The notes beneath the pieces were generated by a model. It was not told the DNA's origin. It was given only the letters and a program-made list of their open reading frames with translations, and did no database searches. A DNA stretch of 64,000 bases from Pontibacter cellulosilyticus (GTDB lineage Bacteria; Bacteroidota; Bacteroidia; Cytophagales; Hymenobacteraceae): the NCBI RefSeq assembly GCF_014306105.1, contig NZ_JACRVF010000001.1, positions 372,001 through 436,000 on the forward strand. The letters run 5' to 3'. Below, in pieces: positions 42,579 to 50,604 of the stretch. Position numbers and translations under genes: made by a program. How positions within the stretch are numbered: position 1 is the first letter of the stretch; every line of letters starts with the position of its first letter.

Positions 42579-43472
42579 ATGTCTATGTTAAAGCACATCA
42601 AACAATTTATGTATCTATCTCTGGTAGGATGGATGCTGGTTTCCTGTTCGCAGGAGAATGTAGCGCCTGGGGATGGTACCCAGAAGATTGGTAAAATAAG
42701 CGAAACTGCCAATGCCACTGCAACTCAGGATGGCAACAGAGCCATGGGTAACCCGAGTAGTGCCGGTACAAGCTACTCTAATTATCTTATCGACAAGGCA
42801 CAGTATTCTATGTCGTATAACAGCTACCGCGGTACGCCAAACTGGGTAAGCTGGCACCTGAGCAGCGCCTGGTTGGGTTCTACGCCGCGCCAGGATGATT
42901 TCCGTGCTGACAACTCGCTGCCAAGCAATTTCTACAGGGTTACTCCATCAGACTACACTGGCAGCGGCTTTGACAGGGGCCATAACTGCCCGTCAGCAGA
43001 TCGTACCCTGACTGTAACAGACAATTCTGCCACGTTCCTGATGTCTAACATGATACCACAGGCGCCAACGAATAACCAGCAGACCTGGGCAAACCTGGAG
43101 AACTACTGCCGTAAACTTGTTAGCGAGGGCAACGAACTGTATGTGATTATGGGTAGCTACGGTACAGGTGGTACTGGTTCTGCCGGTTACAAGACTACGT
43201 TGGCAGGCGGTAAAGTAACAGTGCCTAACCGCATCTGGAAAGTGATCGTTGTATTGCCGGTAGGCACCAGCGATGTTAGTCGTGTTACATCCAGCACACG
43301 TGTGATTGCTGTAGACACGCCAAACTCTACTTCCATCAGCACCAGCTGGGGCACGTACCGTACTACTGTTGATGCCATTGAGTCTAAAACAGGCTACAAC
43401 ATCCTTTCAAATGTTTCATCAACAGTACAGAGTGTAATAGAATCAAAAGTTGATAGCGGTCCTACTTCCTAA
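42579..43472 (+). CDS. Secreted DNA/RNA non-specific endonuclease (NucA-like lipoprotein)
   Basis: 297 aa. Lipobox LVSC at residues 20-23 places it in the outer or inner membrane facing outwards. The NUC catalytic motif is D132-R133-G134-H135 (FDRGHNCPSADRT), with the metal-binding Asn in MSNMIPQAPTNN (N157) and a Glu in WANLEN. It should cut single- and double-stranded DNA and RNA. It is tail to tail with a NuiA-type inhibitor at 43528-43929, sharing a bidirectional terminator. The start could instead be the Met two codons later. Confidence 0.93.
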   Translation: MSMLKHIKQFMYLSLVGWMLVSCSQENVAPGDGTQKIGKISETANATATQDGNRAMGNPSSAGTSYSNYLIDKAQYSMSYNSYRGTPNWVSWHLSSAWLGSTPRQDDFRADNSLPSNFYRVTPSDYTGSGFDRGHNCPSADRTLTVTDNSATFLMSNMIPQAPTNNQQTWANLENYCRKLVSEGNELYVIMGSYGTGGTGSAGYKTTLAGGKVTVPNRIWKVIVVLPVGTSDVSRVTSSTRVIAVDTPNSTSISTSWGTYRTTVDAIESKTGYNILSNVSSTVQSVIESKVDSGPTS

Positions 43473-43492
43473 TCAATAAGTTTAGCTAATGT

Positions 43493-43527
43493 AAAAAGCG
43501 GCCCGGCATCTTGCTGTGCCGCTTTTT
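43493..43527. terminator. Bidirectional terminator between nuclease and inhibitor genes
   Basis: AAAAAGCGGC / GCCGCTTTTT with an inner GCCCGGCATC...GCTGTGCC arm pairing partially; A- and T-runs on both sides. Confidence 0.88.
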
Positions 43528-43929
43528 TTATGTTTCTACCACTAAGGTTTTAAGGCCGGCATAATCTCCGTTGGCTGTTTCGCCTATGATGTACACAGGT
43601 ATACTCGTCTCACTTATTTTATAAGCCTTCACGTTTTTCAGTAGTTCTTTCAGTTTTGCTTCAAGCTGCCTGAAACGTTCTGCATTTTGCTTTTGTACCT
43701 GGTCAGCATCTGGGTGCGGGTTTTTCATGCGGTGCAGGAAATCTTCCAGGGCAAGCACCTGAACCGATGTGCCTGCTGGCTTTCCGTCCCATTCTACCAC
43801 TGTTTCTTCAGTAAACGGCTCTTCCGGTTTTTCATGATAAAAGAACTCGAAGGCCTCATCTGTTTCGCTTAGCATCATCAGGCCTTTGCTGGCATTCAGT
43901 AGCTCCTGTTTTAGTTGATTTATATCCAT
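43528..43929 (-). CDS. NuiA-family nuclease inhibitor
   Basis: 133 aa. It closely follows Nostoc NuiA, the tight-binding inhibitor of the NucA nuclease: an N-terminal helix, LMMLSETDEAFEFF (compare the SESEYPFE stretch of NuiA), and an ending VYIIGETANGDYAGLKTLVV plus ET. In NuiA a Glu in the first motif (aligned with E22 here) and the C-terminal Thr contact the nuclease metal site; both are present (T133). There is no signal peptide, so it would protect the cytoplasm from the adjacent nuclease before export. Confidence 0.9.
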   Translation of the reverse strand: MDINQLKQELLNASKGLMMLSETDEAFEFFYHEKPEEPFTEETVVEWDGKPAGTSVQVLALEDFLHRMKNPHPDADQVQKQNAERFRQLEAKLKELLKNVKAYKISETSIPVYIIGETANGDYAGLKTLVVET

Positions 43930-44046
43930 AGTTTTCGTTTTTGTGGCTGTAAAGCACGTTCGTTTTTCCAGAATTTACATCTATATCCTTATCTTTCGTA
44001 AAAGGGGCCTAAAAGTAAGCCTCTGCAACATAAGTATAAACGGTAA

Positions 44047-44928
44047 ATGACTATGATAAAAGCTGAACCAATGCTGAAAGAGGGTGCGCTGCAAGGTAAA
44101 ACCATTATCGTAACTGGTGGTGGTACGGGACTTGGCCGCTCTATGGTTAAATATTTTTTAGAACTGGGTGCCAACGCTGTGATCTGCAGCCGCAAACTGG
44201 ACGTGCTGGAGCAGGCGGCAAAAGAACTGGAGCAGGAAACCGGCGGTAAGGTGTTGCCCATTGCCTGCGACGTGCGCAAGTATAACGAGATCGAAGAGGT
44301 GCTGAAAAAAACGATAGAAACCTTCGGCCGAGTGGATGTGCTGGTAAATAACGCTGCCGGCAATTTTGTAAGCCCTACAGAGCGCCTCAGCCATAAAGCC
44401 TTTGATGTTGTTACTGATATTGTACTGAAAGGCACCTACAACTTTACACTAGCCGTGGGTAAGCATTGGATCGAGCAAAAGCAGGAGGGAACCATGCTGA
44501 ATATCGTTACTACTTACGCCTGGACGGGTTCTGGTTATGTAGTGCCGTCGGCATGTGCCAAAGCGGGCGTGTTGGCACTAACGCGTTCGCTTGCTTCGGA
44601 ATGGGCAAAGTATGGCATCCGTTCCAACGCCATTGCACCGGGCCCTTTCCCGACTGAAGGTGCCTGGACACGCCTGTTTCCTAAACAGCTGGCTGATAAG
44701 CTGGACCCGGTAAAGCGCATTCCGGTGGGCCGTTTCGGAGAGCACCAGGAGCTGGCAAACTTAGCGGCCTACCTGGTGTCAGATTTTGCTTCTTTCGTGA
44801 ACGGTGAGGTAGTAACCATAGACGGAGGAGAATGGCTTTACGGTGCAGGTGAGTTCAATGCTTTTGACCAGATTCCGCAGGAGATGTGGGATGCCATGGA
44901 AAAGCAGATGCGCGGTAAAGGACAGTAA
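44047..44928 (+). CDS. SDR oxidoreductase, 2,4-dienoyl-CoA-reductase-like
   Basis: 293 aa. NADP-binding VTGGGTGLG near residue 25 and the NNAAGNF motif are clear. The usual Tyr of the YxxxK pair is replaced: the sequence reads PSACAKAG, with the Lys kept. This substitution is typical of 2,4-dienoyl-CoA reductases, which take part in beta-oxidation of unsaturated fatty acids. The start may be the Met at codon 3 or 9. Monocistronic. Confidence 0.9.
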   Translation: MTMIKAEPMLKEGALQGKTIIVTGGGTGLGRSMVKYFLELGANAVICSRKLDVLEQAAKELEQETGGKVLPIACDVRKYNEIEEVLKKTIETFGRVDVLVNNAAGNFVSPTERLSHKAFDVVTDIVLKGTYNFTLAVGKHWIEQKQEGTMLNIVTTYAWTGSGYVVPSACAKAGVLALTRSLASEWAKYGIRSNAIAPGPFPTEGAWTRLFPKQLADKLDPVKRIPVGRFGEHQELANLAAYLVSDFASFVNGEVVTIDGGEWLYGAGEFNAFDQIPQEMWDAMEKQMRGKGQ

Positions 44929-44937
44929 ACACATAAA

Positions 44938-44970
44938 AAAAGAGCCTCTGCTAATCTGCAGAGGCTCTTT
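44938..44970. terminator. Bidirectional terminator
   Basis: AAAGAGCCTCTGC / GCAGAGGCTCTTT with a six-base loop, between the convergent SDR gene and the 44985-45620 gene. Confidence 0.9.
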
Positions 44971-44984
44971 ATAGAAATTTATAC

Positions 44985-45620
44985 TTATTGGCCGCTTGCA
45001 ATCAGGAGAACGGCTAACAGGTTTGCACCGAAAGCTATGCCCCAGTTCTGCCATACTTTACCGATCTTTATTTTGCTTGCTTCTTTCTGATAACCATTAT
45101 GGTAGTCGGGTTGCTGCAGTAACTCTGAACGTGGTGCCTGCAGGTTACGAGTCTTAGGTTTAGACACAGTGGCGCCTACAGCCGGAATTAATCCCACTAC
45201 CGGCGAAATAAGACTTACGACCAGTACCGTTGTGCTTGCTGGTTTATACCCCTCATAAAATGTAGTGGCATCTGCCTGTCCTCTGGTGTAAAAGTGCAGG
45301 GCCGATTCCTTCGAAACTGTAGTTGCATCACCGATATAAGGCTGTGCATCAACAGAGGCTGTGGCATAAGCTGGTCTTTCAGGTAGCTCAAACACCTCAT
45401 TTGTTTTATTTTCATACTGAATCAGTAGCACCTCCGCCTTCGGCAGCACGTACAAAGGCCCCTCCAGGTTATTAAAGTTTTTATACTTGATTTCTGATGT
45501 GGTTATTTCCATCACTTTGGCTTCTACTTTCTCGCCGGTGCGTTTTGTGATAATGTCCTGAGCTTGAATGGCTGAAATGGAAAGGATAGAAAATAACAGT
45601 GTGAGTAATGTTTGTCTCAT
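44985..45620 (-). CDS. Hypothetical exported membrane protein
   Basis: 211 aa. A Sec signal peptide (MRQTLLTLLFSILSISAIQA) precedes a small beta domain (DIITKRTGEKVEAKVMEITT, EIKYKNFNN, EVLLIQYENKT), a pattern seen in many Bacteroidota envelope proteins of unknown role. Two later hydrophobic helices (STTVLVVSLISPVVGLIPAV and NWGIAFGANLLAVLLIASG) flank a soluble loop. No partner in the neighbourhood. Confidence 0.75.
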   Translation of the reverse strand: MRQTLLTLLFSILSISAIQAQDIITKRTGEKVEAKVMEITTSEIKYKNFNNLEGPLYVLPKAEVLLIQYENKTNEVFELPERPAYATASVDAQPYIGDATTVSKESALHFYTRGQADATTFYEGYKPASTTVLVVSLISPVVGLIPAVGATVSKPKTRNLQAPRSELLQQPDYHNGYQKEASKIKIGKVWQNWGIAFGANLLAVLLIASGQ

Positions 45621-45755
45621 AGGCTAATGTTTTGATGCTGATTTATACTTCAAAAGTAGCCGGATTGAGGTTTTATAACAACAGGCGTTATGTGTTTTTA
45701 GTGAAGATGAGGTTTATGTGGTTGATTGATCTTTAAAGCGTGATGGTGTATCTAA

Positions 45756-46520
45756 TTAAAGGTAGCTCTCCCTATTCACTTTTCCGGCCCGCATAAACAC
45801 CGGGAACGTCACATCCTGCACTTGGTTATCTGGCCAGAGTGGCTGTAGTCGCCTATCCAGGTCGGGCAGAGGCGATTGATCGTGCTTGTTGATGTAATGC
45901 TGCACACTGGACCATGAGCTGATATAACCCATGAACTGTTGTCTGGTCCAGGTCGCTTTTATCTCAAACTCGGGGCAGGAGATCTCAGGAAAAGGAAAGG
46001 GTATCGTTTTATATGCCTCATCTAAATACCTGCGCTCAGCATCCCAGTAAGGGCCAGTAATATTATGGTAAAAGTCAGCAATAACGGGATCTATCTCTTG
46101 GTTGATGTATAGCAAGCCATAGCCCCAGATGGCAAGTATAGCTTCTGGTTTGGCAACTCGTTTTACCTCTGCATAAAAGGCTTCGAAATCAAACCAATGC
46201 ACAGCTTGTGCGACCGTTATCAAGTCTATACTTTGATCGGCCAACCCGGAGGTTTCTGCGCTTGCTTTGCTGTAAGTGATGTTAGGTTTTAGAGTAGCTT
46301 TCTTTAATTGAGCTTCACTTATGTCGGTGGCAAATACCTGTTCATGCTTGTCTGCCAGTACAGCAGCTACCTGCCCGTTTCCTGTTCAACAGTCCCAGGC
46401 TGTGCCATTGCTACCATGAAGGCTAAATAGAAAGTCGTACAGCGCCTGTGGATAGTGCGGCCTGAAAGCTGCGTAAGCCTCTGACTGTACAGAGAAATTA
46501 TCTTTGTGCTGCTGTGCCAT
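45756..46520 (-). pseudogene. Class I SAM methyltransferase broken by one in-frame TGA
   Basis: Reading from the ATG at 46520 gives a 254-codon methyltransferase (MAQQHKDNFSVQSEAYAAFR...) interrupted at codon 45 by TGA (46386-46388). The stop replaces the expected first Gly of SAM-binding motif I: the frame reads AWDC-stop-TGNGQVA, where WDCGTGNGQ is the family norm. The frame is otherwise intact to 45756, with FATDISEAQL and AQAVHWFDFEAFY, the usual motifs II and IV. One base change (GGA to TGA) explains it. A restart at 46244 would lack the SAM site. Probably a recent pseudogene or a sequencing error; recoding is a remote option. Confidence 0.85.
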
Positions 46521-46676
46521 AGGTGGACCAATTTGTCATTTTGAGCATGCCTGAGACGAGAGTCGAAAGGGAGCTGCGTAGCAGTGAGGAATCTATATAA
46601 GATTAGTTTTGATGAAATTCTGTAGATATTTCTCACGAAGGTCGAAATGACATTTATGCTTTACGAGAGTATAAAC

Positions 46677-47876
46677 CTATTTTTTCTCATTAGCCTTAAG
46701 CACCCGCAGCGCATTGCCACCCATTATCTTATACACATCTTCTTCACTGTATCCTCTTGCCAGCAGTTCCTTCGTTATCACCGGAAAATCGTCTACGCCA
46801 TCCAGCTGGCGGGGAGTTGAAGTAACGCCGTCAAAGTCGGAGCCCATACCTACGTAGTCTACGCCAACCAGCTTCACAATATAATCCAGGTGGTCGAAAA
46901 GTATAGACAGTGGAGGACGTACCTGCTCTACTTCATTCGGATACTTTTGGCGCATGAATTCTGCTATGTTAGAGCCAGGCCAGTTTAAAGCTCTCAGTGA
47001 ATCTGTCTCTACTTTGTGTTTGTCTCTGAACTGCTTATTGCGTTTGTCAAACTCGGGATCCAAGAAACCGGAGAAAAAGTTAAGTTGTATAACGCCTCCG
47101 TTTTTAGCGATGGCTTTTATCTGGTCGTCTTTCAGGTTACGAGGCACGGGAGCAATGCTGTGCACGCAGCTATGCGATACCAGCACCGGCTTTCTGGTGG
47201 TAGCCATGGCATCCCAGAATGTCTTTTCGCCAACGTGGCTCAGGTCCACCATCATACCCAACTGGTTCATGCGTCTTACTACCTGCTTTCCGAATTTGGT
47301 CAGTCCTTTTTTACTTTCGGGTATTTTACCGGAGGTTTCGTCGGCTGCAGAGGTTGCCCAGGGGGTGGAGTTGTTCCAGGTAAGTGTCATGTAACGGGCA
47401 CCTGCATTATAAAGGTTTTCCAGTTTCTTCAGGTCGCTGTCAATCATATGGCCGCCTTCAACGCCAATCATACTTGCCATCTTGCCATGTTCTACAGCCT
47501 TTTCAATGTCTTTATAGTTTGTAGCAAACAGCATGTGCTTTGGGTTACGATCCACCACAGCTTTCAGAGTGTCTATTTGTAGCATGGCATATTTGTAGTC
47601 ACCGGTTTCATCGCTCCACACCGAAAAAAACTGTACATCTACGCCGCCTTCTTTAAAGCGCGACAGGTCGGAGTGTGTTTTGCCACGAAGGTCTTTGCTG
47701 ATGTCATTGCCCTCCAGAATCGAGATAAGCACATCGTTGTGCGTATCTACCAAAACAGCTTTCTGGTGTACTTTTTTATAGTCCGGAGCCTGTGCATGAG
47801 CAATAGTTGCTACGGAAGCCAGGGCAACGGCTAAAGCTGATTTTCGAAGTATAGACAAATTTAGGGTGTAGTTCAT
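46677..47876 (-). CDS. Membrane dipeptidase (peptidase M19)
   Basis: 399 aa. A Sec signal peptide ends near AHAQ. Renal-dipeptidase-family motifs: DTHNDV (zinc His/Asp), IGVEGGH (bridging Glu), VDLSHVGE, VSHSCVHS, and late VGMGSDFDGV. It is a periplasmic or surface-attached zinc dipeptidase for dipeptide scavenging. Tandem AAGTATA copies lie just upstream of its start. Confidence 0.94.
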   Translation of the reverse strand: MNYTLNLSILRKSALAVALASVATIAHAQAPDYKKVHQKAVLVDTHNDVLISILEGNDISKDLRGKTHSDLSRFKEGGVDVQFFSVWSDETGDYKYAMLQIDTLKAVVDRNPKHMLFATNYKDIEKAVEHGKMASMIGVEGGHMIDSDLKKLENLYNAGARYMTLTWNNSTPWATSAADETSGKIPESKKGLTKFGKQVVRRMNQLGMMVDLSHVGEKTFWDAMATTRKPVLVSHSCVHSIAPVPRNLKDDQIKAIAKNGGVIQLNFFSGFLDPEFDKRNKQFRDKHKVETDSLRALNWPGSNIAEFMRQKYPNEVEQVRPPLSILFDHLDYIVKLVGVDYVGMGSDFDGVTSTPRQLDGVDDFPVITKELLARGYSEEDVYKIMGGNALRVLKANEKK

Positions 47877-47885
47877 AGTTGTTTT

Positions 47886-47899
47886 AAGTATAAAGTATA
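47886..47899. repeat. Adjacent tandem AAGTATA pair
   Basis: AAGTATA at 47886-47892 directly followed by AAGTATA at 47893-47899, ten bases upstream of the dipeptidase start (minus strand). Confidence 0.88.
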
Positions 47900-48243
47900 A
47901 CCGGGTACACTAATAAGGACCACAGTTACTCATAATGCTGTTCCAAAGTATTAGTGCAGCATCTTATAAGGTTAAATATACTAAATATCTGTGAATTGCT
48001 TATAGGAACTGCTCATCAGATAACAGTTTAAGCAACTACCAAGCGGACTACGATATTAACTCGCTAGGATTGGAAACATCAGTTGCAGTAAACGCAAACT
48101 GGCATTGAGTTTTATTAGTTTTTTAATGTGGTGCTGCATTAAAAGTTTAGTGTTTTATCTACTCATTGCTAATTAATACATACGAGTACATGTCTGATAA
48201 TCAATATGATGAAGCTTGATGGCTTAAACCTCTTATAAGCTAC

Positions 48244-48257
48244 TAAAGTATACTTTA
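48244..48257. repeat. Palindrome formed by two overlapping AAGTATA copies
   Basis: TAAAGTATACTTTA reads identically on both strands, being AAGTATA and TATACTT overlapping. It lies 28 bases upstream of the lipoprotein ATG and could overlap its promoter. Confidence 0.85.
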
Positions 48258-48284
48258 TAGATTAGACACAAAAAAATTAAAACT

Positions 48285-48857
48285 ATGAAAACTAACTTTT
48301 ATTCTCTAAAACTTATTTCGAAGCAGGCACTCACACTATTATTCTGCTGTGGAATTCTCATTGCCTGTGGCGGTGGTGATACGCTAACCGAGGAAGCTGC
48401 AAATGAAACAGCACAGGCTGACGCCAATGTAGATATGGATGCTAATACTAATACTAATGCAGATGTGGATCAGGCAACTAGTGTACGCCTTGAAACAAGA
48501 ACCTCTGAAGGCCTAGGAACCTACCTTACAGATGGGAGTGGAAGAAGCCTTTATTTATTTAAAGCAGATACAAGCATGAACAGTACCTGCTATGATGCCT
48601 GCGCACAAGCTTGGCCTCCGCTTATGGCACAGGGCACACCCACAGCTGGCGACGGTGTAAACGCCTCTTTAATAGGTACAATAGAACGCAAAGGCGATGG
48701 TATGCAAGTAACTTATAATGGTTGGCCGCTCTACTATTATGTAAAAGATCAGGGTGCTGGCCAGACAACAGGTCAGGACGTGAAGGGCTTTGGAGCAGAG
48801 TGGTACCTGATCTCCCCGCAAGGAAAAGAAGTGCATAGCGAAGGCCATAAGCACTAA
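48285..48857 (+). CDS. Lipoprotein with secreted-repeat (Lipoprotein_15) domain
   Basis: 190 aa. Lipobox LIAC is followed by an Asn/Asp/Ala/Thr-rich linker (about 35-60), then two copies of the small repeat of PF03640: GTYLTDGSGRSLYLFKADTS with CYDACAQAWPP, and MQVTYNGWPLYYYVKDQG with GFGAEWYLISP. The family is secreted, of unknown function, and widespread in Actinobacteria and Bacteroidota. The paired Cys suggest a disulfide. Confidence 0.9.
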   Translation: MKTNFYSLKLISKQALTLLFCCGILIACGGGDTLTEEAANETAQADANVDMDANTNTNADVDQATSVRLETRTSEGLGTYLTDGSGRSLYLFKADTSMNSTCYDACAQAWPPLMAQGTPTAGDGVNASLIGTIERKGDGMQVTYNGWPLYYYVKDQGAGQTTGQDVKGFGAEWYLISPQGKEVHSEGHKH

Positions 48858-48861
48858 TGAT

Positions 48862-48910
48862 AAGCATAAAAGCTATTGCCAATTAATCGATGGCAATAGC
48901 TTTTATGCTT
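48862..48910. terminator. Bidirectional terminator, 20-bp perfect stem
   Basis: The arms 48862-48881 and 48891-48910 (core AAAAGCTATTGCCA / TGGCAATAGCTTTT) are fully complementary, with a nine-base loop, between two convergent genes. Confidence 0.92.
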
Positions 48911-48926
48911 AAGATCAAACTTTGCT

Positions 48927-49799
48927 TTACTCACTTATAACTACGGCCAGTTTGTTATTAGCTTGGTTAACTGCCATACGCGTTATCCCTTTTAGCAGTG
49001 CTGGGTTGCCCTGCACTTTGACTTCCTGCCAGTTTTTATCTTTAGCAGGGCTGAAACTATATAGTTTTGCACCGTCGCTGCTCAGCAGGGTGCCTTTGCT
49101 GGTCCAGGTTATGTCTTCTCGCTGATTTATGGTAGGGGCTATGGTCGTAATAGCACCTGTTTTTGTATCGTAGCGCTTAATCAGCCATTGCTCCTTATCC
49201 GACTTGTCGATAAAGCTCATGGCATTCTGACCCGGAATCTTGTGCAGCGAGCGGCCTATACTTTTGGCCAGCACTTTGTTCTGCTTTGTGTCGAGGTTGT
49301 AGTGCTGCAGTTCGTGACCGTCTTCGGCAAGTATAAACAGCAGCAGGTTTTTATTGTCAATCCAGGCATGGTAGCCCACAGTCAGGTTGTCTATCAGCAC
49401 CGTTACTGCTTTGCTGTCGATGTTATACATGCCTAAGTCCTGCTGGCCGTTTTCGCGCTGTATGATGGCGGAGATGTGTTTACCATCAGGCGTAAGGGTG
49501 GGAGAGAACTCGTTTTCAGGCGTTGTGGTAAAGTCTGCGGTCTGCTTTGTGCTGAGGTTGTACGTACGGATATCCATTTTGCCGTCGGCATTGGCCGAGG
49601 AGTAATACATTATAGGCTGAGACCTGTGAAAGTGCGGCTGGCTATCATATCCTAGGTGATTGGTGATGTTTTGCGGGTTCGAAAGTATAATTTCGGTTTT
49701 CTTTCCGCTCATGTCCAGTAGCAGAACATCAGTGTTTGTCTGTGCCTGCAGGAGTGCGGGGCAGAATAGGGTGAAGGTGTATAGTATAGTTTTTTTCAT
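48927..49799 (-). CDS. TolB-like beta-propeller protein, exported
   Basis: 290 aa from the ATG at 49799 (MKKTILYTFTLFCPALLQAQ), a clean signal peptide; the frame runs 15 codons further upstream. Repeated blades such as NEFSPTLTPDGKHISAIIQR and PIMYYSSANADGKMDIRTYN match WD40-like/TolB propellers. A periplasmic protein-binding role is likely but the partner is unknown. Monocistronic. Confidence 0.85.
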   Translation of the reverse strand: MKKTILYTFTLFCPALLQAQTNTDVLLLDMSGKKTEIILSNPQNITNHLGYDSQPHFHRSQPIMYYSSANADGKMDIRTYNLSTKQTADFTTTPENEFSPTLTPDGKHISAIIQRENGQQDLGMYNIDSKAVTVLIDNLTVGYHAWIDNKNLLLFILAEDGHELQHYNLDTKQNKVLAKSIGRSLHKIPGQNAMSFIDKSDKEQWLIKRYDTKTGAITTIAPTINQREDITWTSKGTLLSSDGAKLYSFSPAKDKNWQEVKVQGNPALLKGITRMAVNQANNKLAVVISE

Positions 49800-49872
49800 G
49801 GGTGCTTTGTTAGATTTAATTGATAATTTATACTTAGGCTGCATCTATACATAAACAAATGAACTAGAGGTA

Positions 49873-50376
49873 TCATACTTCTCGCCTTATAGCGTAAATT
49901 AGTTCGTCAAAGTATTCGCCATTTTTAAAGAAAGTTTTGGGTAATTGTGCCTCTAATTTAAAACCGGCTTTTTCAAGTGCTTTTTGTGAGCCTTTGTTGC
50001 TGCCAAATGGTCTTGCATAAATGCGGGTCAAATCCCAGTTAGCAAAGGCATAAGTAACCATCTCAGCAATAGCTTTTGATATAATTCCTCGATTCCAATA
50101 AGGTTCAGCCAGCCAGTATCCCAGTTCAGCGTTCTTTCGGTAGATGTCGCCTTGCGGGTGTATTCCGATGCCTCCTGCAGCCTCTCCATTTATTTCTATA
50201 GCAAGTATATTCGCCGGAGAAACTTTAGTGGCAAATTCAATAAAAGCCTTTCCATTCTCTTCATAGTATGGATGTGGAAACACATCAGACATAGTTTTGG
50301 CAACATTGTTATTGTTCGCGTACTTCACCAGGCTGTCCAGATCCTCAATTTTCCAAGGCCTTAGTTTATATTCCAT
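49873..50376 (-). CDS. GNAT acetyltransferase, RimJ/RimL-like
   Basis: 167 aa. Clear RimL-family sequence: LRPWKIEDLDSLVKYANN, the acetyl-CoA loop AELGYWLAEPYWNRGIISKA and NKGSQKALEKAGFKLE. It transfers acetyl groups to an amine, often a protein N-terminus, or to a small molecule. Acceptor unknown. Confidence 0.92.
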   Translation of the reverse strand: MEYKLRPWKIEDLDSLVKYANNNNVAKTMSDVFPHPYYEENGKAFIEFATKVSPANILAIEINGEAAGGIGIHPQGDIYRKNAELGYWLAEPYWNRGIISKAIAEMVTYAFANWDLTRIYARPFGSNKGSQKALEKAGFKLEAQLPKTFFKNGEYFDELIYAIRREV

Positions 50377-50554
50377 ATTGAGTCGTCATTTCAATAAGAG
50401 TACTTTATAGTCAGTAATACAATATAGGATAAATACATTGGAGTTACCACATGCGCAATTTCATATTTCACTATATCGATCTTGCATGTTTTAATTAGGA
50501 GAGGCACGATTCATATCTGGCGCAATTTAACAGCCTGCGCTTTAGCCGTAAAGC

Positions 50555-50589
50555 AAAAAGCCCCACCTATACTTTAGGTGGGGCTTTTT
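50555..50589 (-). terminator. Terminator of the S46 peptidase gene, with TATACTT loop
   Basis: Perfect 15-bp stem AAAAAGCCCCACCTA / TAGGTGGGGCTTTTT with the five-base loop TACTT; the motif TATACTT (50568-50574) spans the loop. Confidence 0.92.
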
Positions 50590-50604
50590 GATGGTTACGA
50601 CTGC

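Larger units (their letters stand above)
47877..48284. other. Intergenic region, 408 bases, divergent promoters
   Basis: It separates the dipeptidase (minus) from the lipoprotein gene (plus). It contains tandem AAGTATA copies at 47886-47899 and the palindrome TAAAGTATACTTTA at 48244-48257. No ORF or terminator is visible. Confidence 0.65.

Noticed and set aside
46386..46388. TGA as a selenocysteine codon
   Set aside because: The family needs Gly here, no insertion-element hairpin was evident, and a single base change explains it; kept only as a remote option.
46367..46636. Minus-strand frame of 89 codons across the methyltransferase start
   Set aside because: It is in a different frame from the methyltransferase, whose motifs are much better supported.
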